Assembly (NCBI GenBank): GCA_963966775.1
Contig: CAXAAH010000005.1
Coordinates: 1 to 64,000 of the forward strand
Source of the DNA: UBA685 sp002299005
Lineage (GTDB): Bacteria; Pseudomonadota; Alphaproteobacteria; Puniceispirillales; Puniceispirillaceae
DNA: 64,000 nt
Direction: 5' to 3'
Below, one piece after another: positions 25,541-35,061 of this stretch. The first letter of the stretch is position 1; each line of letters starts with the position of its first letter. The position numbers and the translations under genes were made by a program. The notes under the pieces are model-generated. The model was not told where the DNA came from. It searched no databases and saw nothing but the letters and a program-made list of their open reading frames with translations.

Positions 25541-27271
25541 ATGCCAGATTCTTTTGATAAGGTTGACCAACCATCACCAGAAAACAAACGTCGTAAGGGT
25601 CGCTTTAAGCCAAAGGGGCGCATGACAGACCCTGCCGCGCTATCTGCTGTGGCGTCCTTGCTAGACGGCGCGACCTTCCAGCGTGACATGTTAATTGAAT
25701 ATCTGCATATCTTGCAAGATCATCACAAGCACCTTAGCGCTGAGAATTTGGCGGCTTTGGCGCATTTGATGAAGATTCCCATGGCTGAAATTTGGGAAGT
25801 GGCCAGCTTTTACGACCATTTCGACCTTGTAAAAGAAACTGAAGAGGCCCCTGCCAAGCGCACCGTTCGTGTTTGCACGTCCCTGTCTTGCATGATGGCA
25901 GGCGGTGAAGCGTTACTTGAAGAGCTGCAAGCCTATAATAATGATGATGTGCGCTTTGTTGGCGCGCCGTGCATTGGCGCATGTGATAAAGCGCCAGCGG
26001 CGGCTGATGGGCACAGCCTTGTTGCCAACACCTCAAAAGAAGATTTGCTTGAACGTGTAAAAGCCCCTGCCCCTCATGAGTCACCTGCTGCCTATCGCGG
26101 GCTTGAGGCCTATCGTGCTGATGGCGGCTATGCGCTGCTAGAGGCGCTCAAATCAGGCACAAAACAGGCCGGTGACGTGATTGACGCGCTTTCAAATTCA
26201 GCCTTGCGCGGCCTTGGGGGCGCAGGCTTCCCTACAGGGCGCAAATGGTCAATCGTCTCTGGCTATGACGGCCCTCGCATGATGGCGATCAATGGTGATG
26301 AGGGCGAGCCTGGCACATTCAAAGACCGTCATTATCTGACAACAGACCCGCATCGTATGATCGAAGGCATTCTGATCGCCGCTAAGGTCGTGGGGATTGA
26401 GCATTGCTATATCTATATGCGTGATGAATATCCTGAGATCTTGGCATTACTGCGCACAGAGCTGGCATTGGTTCATGAAGCTGGGCTTGATGACCATACC
26501 ACGCTTGAATTACGCAGAGGCGCTGGCGCTTATATTTGCGGTGAAGAATCCGCGATGATCGAATCAATCGAAGGAAAGCGCGGCCTGCCGCGTCATCGCC
26601 CACCCTATGTGGCTGAGGTCGGTCTGTTTGGCAGACCAACTTTGGTCAATAATGTTGAGACACTTTATTGGGTGCGTGACATTGTTGAAAAAGGCGCTGA
26701 CTGGTTTAATGCCCAAGGGCGCGACGGCCATGCTGGCTTTCGTACCTATTCAGTCTCTGGCCGTGTTGCCAAGCCAGGGCTTGTCACATGCGCGGCTGGT
26801 GCAAGCGTTAATGAGCTGATTGAGGCTTGTGGCGGCATGGCAGATGGTCATAATTTCAAAGGCTATCTTCCGGGCGGCGCCTCTGGCGGTATTTTGCCAG
26901 CATCAAAAGGGGATATCCCGCTTGATTTTGGCGGCCCTCTGGCAGATGAAGGCTGTTTTGTGGGATCGCACGCGGTTGTGGTCTTATCAGATGAAGATAA
27001 CATCTGGGATGCGGCGCTGAATTTGATGAAATTCTTCAAGCATGAATCATGCGGCCAATGCACACCTTGTCGTAATGGCACAGAAAAAGCGGTTGCTCTG
27101 ATGAGCCAGCCTATGGCGGATACCTCTTTGCTGTCTGAACTATCACAGGCCATGACAGATGCGTCTATTTGCGGCCTTGGTCAAGCGGCTTCAAACCCTC
27201 TGACAAGTGCGATGAAGCATTTCCCGCAAGATATACCGCAATCCCCCATGCCTAACGCTGAGGAGGCATAA
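25541..27271 (+). CDS. Formate dehydrogenase beta subunit, NuoE-NuoF fusion
   Basis: This is the diaphorase part of a cytosolic NAD-dependent formate dehydrogenase. The 576-residue chain fuses two subunits that are separate in Rhodobacter-type Fds (FdsG, FdsB). Residues ~30-170 are a NuoE-like domain with a [2Fe-2S] site C112, C117, C144, C148. From ~180 on it is NuoF-like: GLGGAGFPTG for FMN, GDEGEPGTFKDR for NADH, and the [4Fe-4S] motif SCGQCTPCRNG with a later cysteine in ICGLGQ. It is 4 bases upstream of the alpha subunit, whose GAGGAG ribosome binding site lies in its last codons. Confidence 0.9.
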   Translation: MPDSFDKVDQPSPENKRRKGRFKPKGRMTDPAALSAVASLLDGATFQRDMLIEYLHILQDHHKHLSAENLAALAHLMKIPMAEIWEVASFYDHFDLVKETEEAPAKRTVRVCTSLSCMMAGGEALLEELQAYNNDDVRFVGAPCIGACDKAPAAADGHSLVANTSKEDLLERVKAPAPHESPAAYRGLEAYRADGGYALLEALKSGTKQAGDVIDALSNSALRGLGGAGFPTGRKWSIVSGYDGPRMMAINGDEGEPGTFKDRHYLTTDPHRMIEGILIAAKVVGIEHCYIYMRDEYPEILALLRTELALVHEAGLDDHTTLELRRGAGAYICGEESAMIESIEGKRGLPRHRPPYVAEVGLFGRPTLVNNVETLYWVRDIVEKGADWFNAQGRDGHAGFRTYSVSGRVAKPGLVTCAAGASVNELIEACGGMADGHNFKGYLPGGASGGILPASKGDIPLDFGGPLADEGCFVGSHAVVVLSDEDNIWDAALNLMKFFKHESCGQCTPCRNGTEKAVALMSQPMADTSLLSELSQAMTDASICGLGQAASNPLTSAMKHFPQDIPQSPMPNAEEA

Positions 27272-27275
27272 AGCC

Positions 27276-30044
27276 ATGTCAAAAAAAGTCGCATTCACAC
27301 TTGATGGCAAAACAGTCACCGCAGATGCTGACCAGTCAATTTGGCAAGTCGCAAAGGCCCAAGGCACTGATATTCCGCATCTTTGCTATAAGGATGATGA
27401 AAATTACCGCGCCGATGGCAATTGCCGCGCTTGTATGGTTGAGATTGAAGGTGAGCGCGTCCTAGCCGCCTCATGCTTGCGCACGCCAGCCGAAGGGATG
27501 GTCGTCAACAGCCAGTCTCACCGCGCCGAGACAGCGCGTAAAATGGTGATGGAACTGCTTGTATCAGACCAGCCACCGCAAGCCAGCGCGCATGATCCTG
27601 ACAGCCAATTATGGCAATTTGCTGAGAGCCAAGACACCACAAATTCACGCTTTCCCGCCTCTTTTGCGCCTGAGCCCGATAGCTCTCATCCGGCGATCGC
27701 GGTGAATATGGATGCGTGTATTCAATGTAATCTGTGCGTGCGCGCGTGCCGTGAGGTACAGGTGAATGATGTCATCGGTCTCGCAGGGCGTGGGTCTGAT
27801 GCGCATATCGTGTTTGATTTTGGTGATGATATGGGCGCCTCAACTTGTGTTGGGTGCGGTGAATGTGTGCAAGCCTGCCCAACAGGCGCATTGATGCCAA
27901 AGACGGTTTTGGATGACGATCAAAAGCTTGCTATCACGCCTGATAAGCAAGTTGATTCTGTCTGTCCTTATTGCGGTGTTGGCTGTCAGCTAACCTTCAA
28001 TGTCAAAGATGAAAAGATTGTCTCCGTCACAGGCAAGCAAGGCCCTGCTAACCTTGGCCGTCTATGTGTGAAGGGCCGCTATGGCTTTGATTACATTAAC
28101 AATCCTGAGCGTCTAACAATGCCGCTTATCCGCCGCGAAGATGTGCCAAAATCTGCCTCTATGCCGTTTGATCCGACAAACCCTCTGACACATTTCAGAG
28201 AAGCAAGCTGGGAAGAAGCGCTTGATTTTGCGGCCAAGGGCTTGCAAGACACGCTTGATAATCACGGCCCCTCTGCCATGAGTGGTTTCGGCTCTGCTAA
28301 GGGCACGAATGAAGAAGCCTATCTTGTTCAAAAGCTGGTTCGCACAGGTTTTAAGACCAATAATGTCGACCATTGCACGCGGCTATGCCACGCCTCATCT
28401 GTTGTCGCCTTGCTAGAGAATATCGGCTCTGGCGCTGTGACAGCCTCCTTCTCGCAATGTGAGAATTCAGATGCGATTATCGTTATTGGCTCTAATCCGA
28501 CCGTGAACCACCCTGTTGCTGCGACCTTTATCAAAAACGCGGCCCAAAAAGGGGCGGATTTGTTCATCTTTGACCCGCGCGGTCAGGTGCTTGACCGCTA
28601 TGCGAAGGCCTCGTTGAACTTCACGCCTGGCACAGATGTGGCGCTGTTGAATGCGATGATCAATGTCATCATCACAGAAGAACTCTTTGATGAGGCCTAT
28701 GTGAGAGATCACACAGAAGGCTTTGAGAATTTAAAGGCAGCCACCTCTGCGACCACGCCTGAGGCAATGAGCCCTATTTGTGGAATTGAGCCACAAATAA
28801 TCAGGGAGACAGCGCGTACATACGCAAAAGCAAAAGCGGCTATGATTTTCTGGGGCATGGGCGTCTCGCAACATACTCATGGCACCGATAATGCGCGTTG
28901 TCTTATCTCGCTTGCTTTGCTGACAGGCAATGTTGGCAAGCCGGGCGCCGGTCTTCATCCGCTGCGTGGCCAAAATAACGTGCAAGGCGCCTCAGATGCT
29001 GGCCTCATCCCGATGTTCTTCCCTGATTATAAGCCTGTCACAGATCCTGAGACACGCGCAAAATATGAGAGCTTCTGGGGCACTGAGCTAGATCCTGAAC
29101 GCGGTTTGACCGTCGTTGAAATCACAGATGCCGCCTATGATGGCACGATTAAGGCGATGTATATTATGGGTGAAAACCCGGCCATGTCTGACCCTGACCA
29201 AAATCATGCCAGAGCCGCCTTAACGCGCCTTGATCATTTGGTTGTGCAAGATATCTTTATGACCGAAACAGCCGCCTATGCAGATGTGATTCTGCCAGCC
29301 TCTGCCTTCCCTGAGAAGACGGGTACAGTGACAAACACTGATAGGCGCGTTCAATTGGGGCGTGTTGCGGTGAACCCGCCGGGAGACGCGCGTCAAGATT
29401 GGTGGATTATCACAGAATTGGCCAATCGCCTTGGCTTGAATTGGGATTATAATCACCCGAAGGATATTTTTGGCGAAATGCGCATGGTGATGCCGTCACT
29501 TACCGGCATTAGCTGGGCACGTCTTGAGGCCGAAGATGCGGTGACATATCCGTGTGCAGATGAAGACTCGCAAGGCCAAGATGTGATCTTTGGTGATGCC
29601 TTCCCGACCCCAACAGGTCGTGGGCGCATGACACCTGCAGATATTCTGCCCCCCGATGAGCAACCAGATGCTGATTTCCCGATTGTGATGTCTACAGGCC
29701 GTCTGTTGGAACATTGGCACACCGGCTCTATGACACGCCGTGCCACTGTCCTAGACGCGCTTGAGCCAACAGCTGAGGTACATATCAGCCCTGATGATAT
29801 GCTTGATTTATCGGCCAAGGGCGGCGATATGATCGCGGTTGAAACAAGACGTGGACGCATTGAGCTCGCGGCGCGCCTCGATCCGAACCTGCCAAAAGGT
29901 ATGATTTTCGTGCCATTCTGTTTCACTGAGGCACCTGCGAATATGCTGACCAACCCGGCGCTTGACCCTTATGGCAAGATCCCTGAGTTAAAATTCTCTG
30001 CCGCACGCTTGGCTGTTGTGGCGCATGCGCGTGCCGCTGAATAA
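27276..30044 (+). CDS. NAD-dependent formate dehydrogenase alpha subunit (molybdopterin)
   Basis: The catalytic subunit oxidises formate to CO2. Order in the 922-residue chain: NuoG-like [2Fe-2S] domain (CYKDDENYRADGNCRACMVE), ferredoxin-like clusters (CIQCNLCVRAC and CVGCGECVQACP), a molybdopterin Fe4S4 domain (VCPYCGVGC), then the bis-MGD domains. The Mo-ligand cysteine is C371 in HCTRLCHAS, aligned with selenocysteine 140 of E. coli FdhF, followed by the conserved His372; this is the Cys-type enzyme. It shares an operon with the fused beta subunit. The maturation genes fdhD and mobA are 23 kb away. A terminator and a 12-bp tandem repeat follow. Confidence 0.94.
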   Translation: MSKKVAFTLDGKTVTADADQSIWQVAKAQGTDIPHLCYKDDENYRADGNCRACMVEIEGERVLAASCLRTPAEGMVVNSQSHRAETARKMVMELLVSDQPPQASAHDPDSQLWQFAESQDTTNSRFPASFAPEPDSSHPAIAVNMDACIQCNLCVRACREVQVNDVIGLAGRGSDAHIVFDFGDDMGASTCVGCGECVQACPTGALMPKTVLDDDQKLAITPDKQVDSVCPYCGVGCQLTFNVKDEKIVSVTGKQGPANLGRLCVKGRYGFDYINNPERLTMPLIRREDVPKSASMPFDPTNPLTHFREASWEEALDFAAKGLQDTLDNHGPSAMSGFGSAKGTNEEAYLVQKLVRTGFKTNNVDHCTRLCHASSVVALLENIGSGAVTASFSQCENSDAIIVIGSNPTVNHPVAATFIKNAAQKGADLFIFDPRGQVLDRYAKASLNFTPGTDVALLNAMINVIITEELFDEAYVRDHTEGFENLKAATSATTPEAMSPICGIEPQIIRETARTYAKAKAAMIFWGMGVSQHTHGTDNARCLISLALLTGNVGKPGAGLHPLRGQNNVQGASDAGLIPMFFPDYKPVTDPETRAKYESFWGTELDPERGLTVVEITDAAYDGTIKAMYIMGENPAMSDPDQNHARAALTRLDHLVVQDIFMTETAAYADVILPASAFPEKTGTVTNTDRRVQLGRVAVNPPGDARQDWWIITELANRLGLNWDYNHPKDIFGEMRMVMPSLTGISWARLEAEDAVTYPCADEDSQGQDVIFGDAFPTPTGRGRMTPADILPPDEQPDADFPIVMSTGRLLEHWHTGSMTRRATVLDALEPTAEVHISPDDMLDLSAKGGDMIAVETRRGRIELAARLDPNLPKGMIFVPFCFTEAPANMLTNPALDPYGKIPELKFSAARLAVVAHARAAE

Positions 30045-30064
30045 ATTGGCTCATAAATTGGCTC
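30041..30064. repeat. Two perfect tandem copies of a 12-bp unit at the fdh stop codon
   Basis: ATAAATTGGCTC occurs at 30041-30052 and again at 30053-30064. The first copy contains the TAA stop codon of the formate dehydrogenase alpha subunit. It looks like a recent slippage duplication. Confidence 0.85.
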
Positions 30065-30101
30065 ATTAGCGGGCTATTGGCCAGTAACACACTTTATTTA
30101 T

Positions 30102-30136
30102 CTGTTACCAGCACCAACAGGCTGGTAACAGTTTTA
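30102..30136 (+). terminator. Terminator of the formate dehydrogenase operon
   Basis: A perfect 11-bp stem CTGTTACCAGC/GCTGGTAACAG with an 8-base loop is followed by TTTT, 58 bases past the stop codon. Confidence 0.88.
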
Positions 30137-30262
30137 GCTATCAGATCGCTTCGTTTTGTCACAGATAAGAGACTGGTAGTTGCATGAAATGTTGGCTATA
30201 ACCATCGCCATTGTATAAGATCGGCATAATTTTCACCCTTCAGAGTGGTTTGGATTAAGATT

Positions 30263-31507
30263 TTGGACTATCAGGCGCTATTTGCAGGACATGTTGAAAA
30301 GCTGAAGAACGAAAACCGTTATCGGTATTTTGTTGAGTTGGAGCGCGAGGTTGGCGCGCATCCTTTTGCGACTTGGCACAGCGAGACAGGCCCGCGCAAA
30401 GTGGCTGTGTGGTGCTCAAACGACTATCTTGGCATGGGCCAAACATCGCATGCGATTAAGGCTATGGCTCAATCTGTTGAAAAACATGGCACAGGCGCCG
30501 GCGGCACGCGCAATATCTCTGGCACATCGTCATCTATTGTCGCGCTAGAAAATGAATGCGCCGCTGTTCATAATAAAGAACGCGCGCTTGTCTTCACATC
30601 TGGCTATGTTGCCAATGAAGCAGGCATCAGCGCGATTTTGGGGATGATGGATAACCCGCTTGTCCTGTCTGATTCGATGAATCACGCCTCTATTATTTCT
30701 GGCATTCGTTATGCGCGGTCTGAAAAGGCGATTTTCCGTCATAATGATGTCGCCCATTTGGAAGAATTATTGGCCGCACAGCCGATTGATCGCCATAAGC
30801 TGATTATCTTTGAATCTGTCTATTCAATGGATGGGGATACCTCGCCTATCGCTGAGATCATCGCGCTTGCAAAGAAATATAACGCGCTGACATATCTTGA
30901 TGAGGTGCACGCGGTTGGCATGTATGGCGCCCATGGCGGCGGCATTGCCCAGCGTGACGGGCTAGAACAAGATATTGACATTATCCAAGGCACATTCGGT
31001 AAAGCCTATGGGGCGATGGGCGGCTATATTGCGGCCAATGATGTGATTTGTGATGCCGTTCGCAGCTATGGCTCTGGCTTTATTTTCACAACCGCCATGC
31101 CCCCTGCTCTGGCAGATGCGGCGCTCGCGTCTGTGAAGCATCTGCGTCATTCATCAGAAGAGCGCGATAAGCAACAAGCCCAAGCCACAAAGCTTAAAGA
31201 GCGTCTTGCGGCTATTGGCATACCAGCCATGCCATCAACGACACATATTGTGCCTGTGATGGTAGGGGACGCCTCAAAATGCTCAGAGATTAGCTGGACA
31301 TTGCTGGAAGAGTACGATTTGTATATTCAGCCGATTAACTATCCAACTGTGCCACGTGGCACAGAGCGTTTGCGTATTACACCTGGCCCGCTTCATACAG
31401 ATGAAATGCTCGACAGGCTTGTTGATGCGCTTGAAGCCGTAATGATGAAAGTCGCGCCCCCAAGCATGCATCACATCACGCAAGAAAAGGTAGCGAATGC
31501 GCGCTAA
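30263..31507 (+). CDS. hemA: 5-aminolevulinate synthase (C4 pathway)
   Basis: This PLP enzyme condenses glycine and succinyl-CoA to 5-aminolevulinate, the first heme precursor in alphaproteobacteria. The ~414-residue chain has CSNDYLGMG, the glycine-rich GTGAGGTRNISGT, the PLP-aspartate region YLDEVHAVGMYG, and the Schiff-base lysine in GTFGKAYGAMGGY. A GTG start at 30245 is possible. TTG at 30263 is chosen because it gives MDYQALF, like the usual MDYxxxF start, with GGA 8 bases upstream. hemH follows after 129 bp, a heme gene pair. Confidence 0.94.
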   Translation: MDYQALFAGHVEKLKNENRYRYFVELEREVGAHPFATWHSETGPRKVAVWCSNDYLGMGQTSHAIKAMAQSVEKHGTGAGGTRNISGTSSSIVALENECAAVHNKERALVFTSGYVANEAGISAILGMMDNPLVLSDSMNHASIISGIRYARSEKAIFRHNDVAHLEELLAAQPIDRHKLIIFESVYSMDGDTSPIAEIIALAKKYNALTYLDEVHAVGMYGAHGGGIAQRDGLEQDIDIIQGTFGKAYGAMGGYIAANDVICDAVRSYGSGFIFTTAMPPALADAALASVKHLRHSSEERDKQQAQATKLKERLAAIGIPAMPSTTHIVPVMVGDASKCSEISWTLLEEYDLYIQPINYPTVPRGTERLRITPGPLHTDEMLDRLVDALEAVMMKVAPPSMHHITQEKVANAR

Positions 31508-31636
31508 GGCGCTTATTTTGCCTGTCTAGAATAGTCTTTTTGCCGATGATCTAATCCCCCTTATCTGTTCGTAAATAGGGTGATTTAAAAAACGTTCAAA
31601 ACCCCCTTTCTTGAGCCGATAAATTAGGTGCCTGAC

Positions 31637-32671
31637 ATGTCTGTTAAACCGTATCCTTCCGACCATCCAACCTGGCCACGTCATGCCAAAACAGGTGTAT
31701 TGCTTGTCAATCTTGGCACGCCTGATGGCACAGACACACCGTCAATGCGCCGCTATTTGAAAGAGTTCTTATCGGATAGGCGCGTTGTCGAAGTGCCGCG
31801 CTTGCTATGGTGGCTTATCCTTAATCTTGTGATTTTGAATATCAGACCGCGTAAATCAGGTGATGCCTATGCCAGCATTTGGCTTGATGATGGTGATGGC
31901 TCGCCTTTGCGCAAATATACAAGATTGCAAGCAGAGCATATGGCAAAGCGTCTTGCCGGACATGATGATATCATGGTTGATTACGCCATGCGTTATGGCA
32001 ACCCCTCTATTGCCTCGCGCCTTGATATGCTTCAAAAAGCTGGCTGTAATCGTTTTGTGATTGTGCCTCTTTATCCGCAATATGCCGCCTCAACAACTGC
32101 GACGGTCAATGATGAGGTCTTTAAGTGGGCGCTCAAGCAAAGATGGATGCCAGCGATTAGAACCGCCCCCCCATGGCATGACCACCCTGTCTATATCAAA
32201 GCTCTGGCAAATTCTGTTCGTGACCATGTCGCAGAACATGGCAAGCCTGAGTTATTGCAATTATCATTTCACGGCATCCCCCAGCGTTATTTTGCGCAAG
32301 GCGATCCCTATCATTGTCACTGCATGAAGACAGCGCGTCTTGTGCGTGAAGAGCTTGACTGGCCAAGTGATGATTTTGTGGTCACCTTCCAGTCTCGTTT
32401 TGGCCGTGAGCCATGGCTCCAGCCTTATACGGATAAGACTTTGGAAGCCTTGGGCGAAAAAAAGGTCGGCTCGCTTGCCATCATGGCGCCCGGCTTTGTC
32501 GCTGACTGCCTTGAGACGCTTGAAGAGCTTGCCATTGAAGGCGAAGAGATCTTCCATGAACATGGTGGTGGCACGTTCCATTACTTGCCGTGCCTCAATG
32601 ATAGTGACCATGGCATGAGCGTTATTGAGCAGATTGTAAAAGAAAATATCAGCGGCTGGCACGACGTCTAG
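31637..32671 (+). CDS. hemH: Ferrochelatase
   Basis: This enzyme inserts ferrous iron into protoporphyrin IX, the last step of heme synthesis. The 344-residue protein has VLLVNLGTPDGTDT at the start, LYPQYAASTTA, the metal-site histidine in SFHGIPQRY, and the acidic cluster CLETLEELAIEGEE near the end. GTG at 31628 is in frame, but ATG at 31637 has AGGTG at the right spacing and is the better start. A short membrane-like helix LLWWLILNLVILN around residue 55 may aid membrane association. It follows hemA. Confidence 0.95.
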   Translation: MSVKPYPSDHPTWPRHAKTGVLLVNLGTPDGTDTPSMRRYLKEFLSDRRVVEVPRLLWWLILNLVILNIRPRKSGDAYASIWLDDGDGSPLRKYTRLQAEHMAKRLAGHDDIMVDYAMRYGNPSIASRLDMLQKAGCNRFVIVPLYPQYAASTTATVNDEVFKWALKQRWMPAIRTAPPWHDHPVYIKALANSVRDHVAEHGKPELLQLSFHGIPQRYFAQGDPYHCHCMKTARLVREELDWPSDDFVVTFQSRFGREPWLQPYTDKTLEALGEKKVGSLAIMAPGFVADCLETLEELAIEGEEIFHEHGGGTFHYLPCLNDSDHGMSVIEQIVKENISGWHDV

Positions 32672-32764
32672 CCCCCGTCTAACGCCTGCTATCTATCCGA
32701 TTTACATCGCAAGATTAACTCTGTATCATCAGGGTGTTTTGCGAGCTGTTAAAGGATAAGGGCG

Positions 32765-34132
32765 ATGACAAAGCTATTTCTGACGCATTTTGACGTGCTT
32801 GCGACGATGGATGATGAAGCGCGCGAGATACATGATGGCGCGCTTATCATCGAAGATAATGTCATCTTGCATGTTGGCACGCATGAGGCGCTCGCCCCGC
32901 TTGCTGGTGATTGTGATGAAACCCATGATATGAGCGGTCATGTGGTGATACCTGGCATGGTGAACACGCATCATCATTTATTTCAGAATCTAACCCGCCT
33001 TATTCCCGAAGCCCAAAATGAAAGCCTTTTTGGCTGGCTTCAAACGCTATATCCAATCTGGATGAATCTTGAACCAGATGATTTTTATATCTCAGCCGCC
33101 CTTGGCTTGGCAGAATTGGCGCTAAGCGGCTGCACCACATCCTCAGATCATCAATATATCTATCCGAACGGCACGACCCTAGAGAATGCGCTTTCGGCCG
33201 CAGAAGATGTTGGCATGCGCTTTACGGCCACTAGAGGCTCTATGTCGATTGGCGAGAGTGATGGCGGCTTGCCCCCTGATGCGCTGACCGAAAAAGAAGA
33301 TGACATCCTAGAAGAATGCATCCGTTTGGTCGACCTCTATCATGATGATAGCCGGCACTCTATGCGCCATATCGCGCTTGCGCCTTGTTCTCCTTTTTCT
33401 GTGAGCCGTGAATTAATGCGCGACACAGCTCTTTTGGCCAAGGATAAGAAGGTTGGCTTGCACACGCATTTGGCCGAAAACCAAGAAGATATTGATTACT
33501 CGCTTCATATGTTTAACCAACGCCCCGGCGATTACGCAGAAGAGCTAGGCTGGACAGGCGCGCATGTATGGCATGCCCATTGCGTTCAATTAAATGACGA
33601 AGAAATCTCCCTATTCGCCAAGACAAAGACAGGCATTGCGCATTGCCCTTGCTCAAATATGCGCTTGGCAAGTGGTATCGCGCCTATCCGCAAGATGCTT
33701 GATGCCGGCATGCAGGTTGGCCTCGGTGTTGACGGCTCTTCATCTAGTGATTCAGGTCATATGATGAATGAAGCACGCCAAGCAATGCTGTTACAACGTG
33801 TGCTAACCGGCCCTAGTGCCATGACCGCAAGAGAGGCCTTGCGCCTTGCCACAAGAGGCGGTGCAGAGGTGTTAAACCGTGATGATATTGGCCAGCTCGC
33901 CCCCGGCTATAGCGCCGATATGGCAATATTTGGGATGAATTGCATAGATTTTGCTGGCACCCAGACAGACCCGCTAGCGGCCTTGGTGTTTTGTGGGCCC
34001 GTAAAGCCGCGTCATGTCATGGTCAATGGACGGTTTGTTGTCAAAGATCATCAGCTAACCACCATGTCTATGGATAATTTATTGGCAAAGCATGATAAAT
34101 CTGCCAGAGCTCTCTTGGCAAAACGCCCTTAA
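32765..34132 (+). CDS. 8-oxoguanine deaminase (amidohydrolase family)
   Basis: The enzyme deaminates 8-oxoguanine to urate. The 455-residue sequence follows the characterised Pseudomonas enzyme Pa0142 closely by memory: PGMVNTHHHLFQNLTR with the metal histidines, LFGWLQTLYPIW, SGCTTSSDHQY, TRGSMSIGESDGGLPP, ALAPCSPFSVS, LHTHLAEN, HCPCSNMRLASGI and GVDGSSSSD. This is a subtype 3 amidohydrolase with a single zinc. Urate is exactly the substrate of PuuD at 38861, so the gene feeds the purine island. It converges with xdhC, sharing four bases in the stop codons. The alternative annotation is atrazine-type chlorohydrolase, which I consider less likely here. Confidence 0.85.
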   Translation: MTKLFLTHFDVLATMDDEAREIHDGALIIEDNVILHVGTHEALAPLAGDCDETHDMSGHVVIPGMVNTHHHLFQNLTRLIPEAQNESLFGWLQTLYPIWMNLEPDDFYISAALGLAELALSGCTTSSDHQYIYPNGTTLENALSAAEDVGMRFTATRGSMSIGESDGGLPPDALTEKEDDILEECIRLVDLYHDDSRHSMRHIALAPCSPFSVSRELMRDTALLAKDKKVGLHTHLAENQEDIDYSLHMFNQRPGDYAEELGWTGAHVWHAHCVQLNDEEISLFAKTKTGIAHCPCSNMRLASGIAPIRKMLDAGMQVGLGVDGSSSSDSGHMMNEARQAMLLQRVLTGPSAMTAREALRLATRGGAEVLNRDDIGQLAPGYSADMAIFGMNCIDFAGTQTDPLAALVFCGPVKPRHVMVNGRFVVKDHQLTTMSMDNLLAKHDKSARALLAKRP

Positions 34133-35061
34133 GCCTCTTCAAGCCATACCGCAATTTGCCCCGCAATCGATAAAGCCACATGCGGCGGTGACTTCCCCTT
34201 TACCGCGCTAAGCCCCACAGGGCATTGCACCCTATCAATCAGCTCTTGCGGTAATCCTGCGGCTTGGAAGCGTTTATCAAAACGAGCCTTTTTGGTCTTT
34301 GATCCTATCAAGCCAATATGGCCAAAATCCCCCTTTGCCAATAGGGCATGCGTGATAGCCTCATCAAATAGATGCGAATAGGTCACGATTATATGAATGG
34401 CCTTTGGCGGGGCGTTCTTGGCAATCAGGCTCATATCCTTGGCTGGCACAAGCGTGATATCATCTGCCACAATATCTGGAAAGCGTGCTTGCGCCTCATC
34501 AACCCACACTCTGTCCAGCGATAGATGATGCGTCACATCAACCAGCGCACGGCCAACATGCCCTGCCCCATAAATATAGAGTTTTGTAAGATTATCAGAT
34601 AGCGGCAGTATCAGAGCACCTGATTTCTTCTCAAACTGCGCCCCCGTCACTTGTATCGAGGCGGCTGTGGGAAATGTTTGGCTATTCACCTCATGATGAC
34701 TGGCAGGAGCGCTTACAAGCGCGGCCAATTCATGGCGGCAGGCAGGGCCATAAACCTCAAGCATGAGAGAGACATGCCCCCCGCAGCATTGCCCCAAATC
34801 AGGCCCTAAAGCAAAATCACGTAAATGACGCTTAAAGCCAGAGTGCGGTACCTCATTTAGCTTATCTCTTGCCCATTGTGCCACCTGATATTCCAAGCTA
34901 CCGCCGCCAATTGAGCCGCTTTGTGCCGAAGACCTAATCATCATGTCAGCGCCCATCGCACGCGGTGCAGAGCCTTTGACACTAACAATCACACAACGTG
35001 CTACAATTCCGCCTGCATCAAGACTGCCAAGCGCCTGTTCGACCCAGCTTTGTTGCGTCAT
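34129..35061 (-). CDS. xdhC: Xanthine dehydrogenase accessory protein XdhC
   Basis: XdhC binds molybdenum cofactor, supports its sulfuration and delivers it to xanthine dehydrogenase. The 310-residue protein has the N-terminal XdhC/CoxI domain with GSIGGGSLEYQ and CCGGHVSL, and a C-terminal Rossmann domain with YGAGHVGRALVD and GLIGSKTKKARF. The ATG at 35061 overlaps the xdhB stop as ATGA, so translation is coupled. A start seven codons upstream is less likely. It is the last gene of the leftward uraH-puuD-xdhABC operon. Confidence 0.92.
   Translation of the reverse strand: MTQQSWVEQALGSLDAGGIVARCVIVSVKGSAPRAMGADMMIRSSAQSGSIGGGSLEYQVAQWARDKLNEVPHSGFKRHLRDFALGPDLGQCCGGHVSLMLEVYGPACRHELAALVSAPASHHEVNSQTFPTAASIQVTGAQFEKKSGALILPLSDNLTKLYIYGAGHVGRALVDVTHHLSLDRVWVDEAQARFPDIVADDITLVPAKDMSLIAKNAPPKAIHIIVTYSHLFDEAITHALLAKGDFGHIGLIGSKTKKARFDKRFQAAGLPQELIDRVQCPVGLSAVKGKSPPHVALSIAGQIAVWLEEA

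Noticed and set aside
29453..29953. A 166-codon open frame antisense to the formate dehydrogenase alpha gene
   Set aside because: Shadow of a conserved gene; composition and lack of any motif argue against coding.
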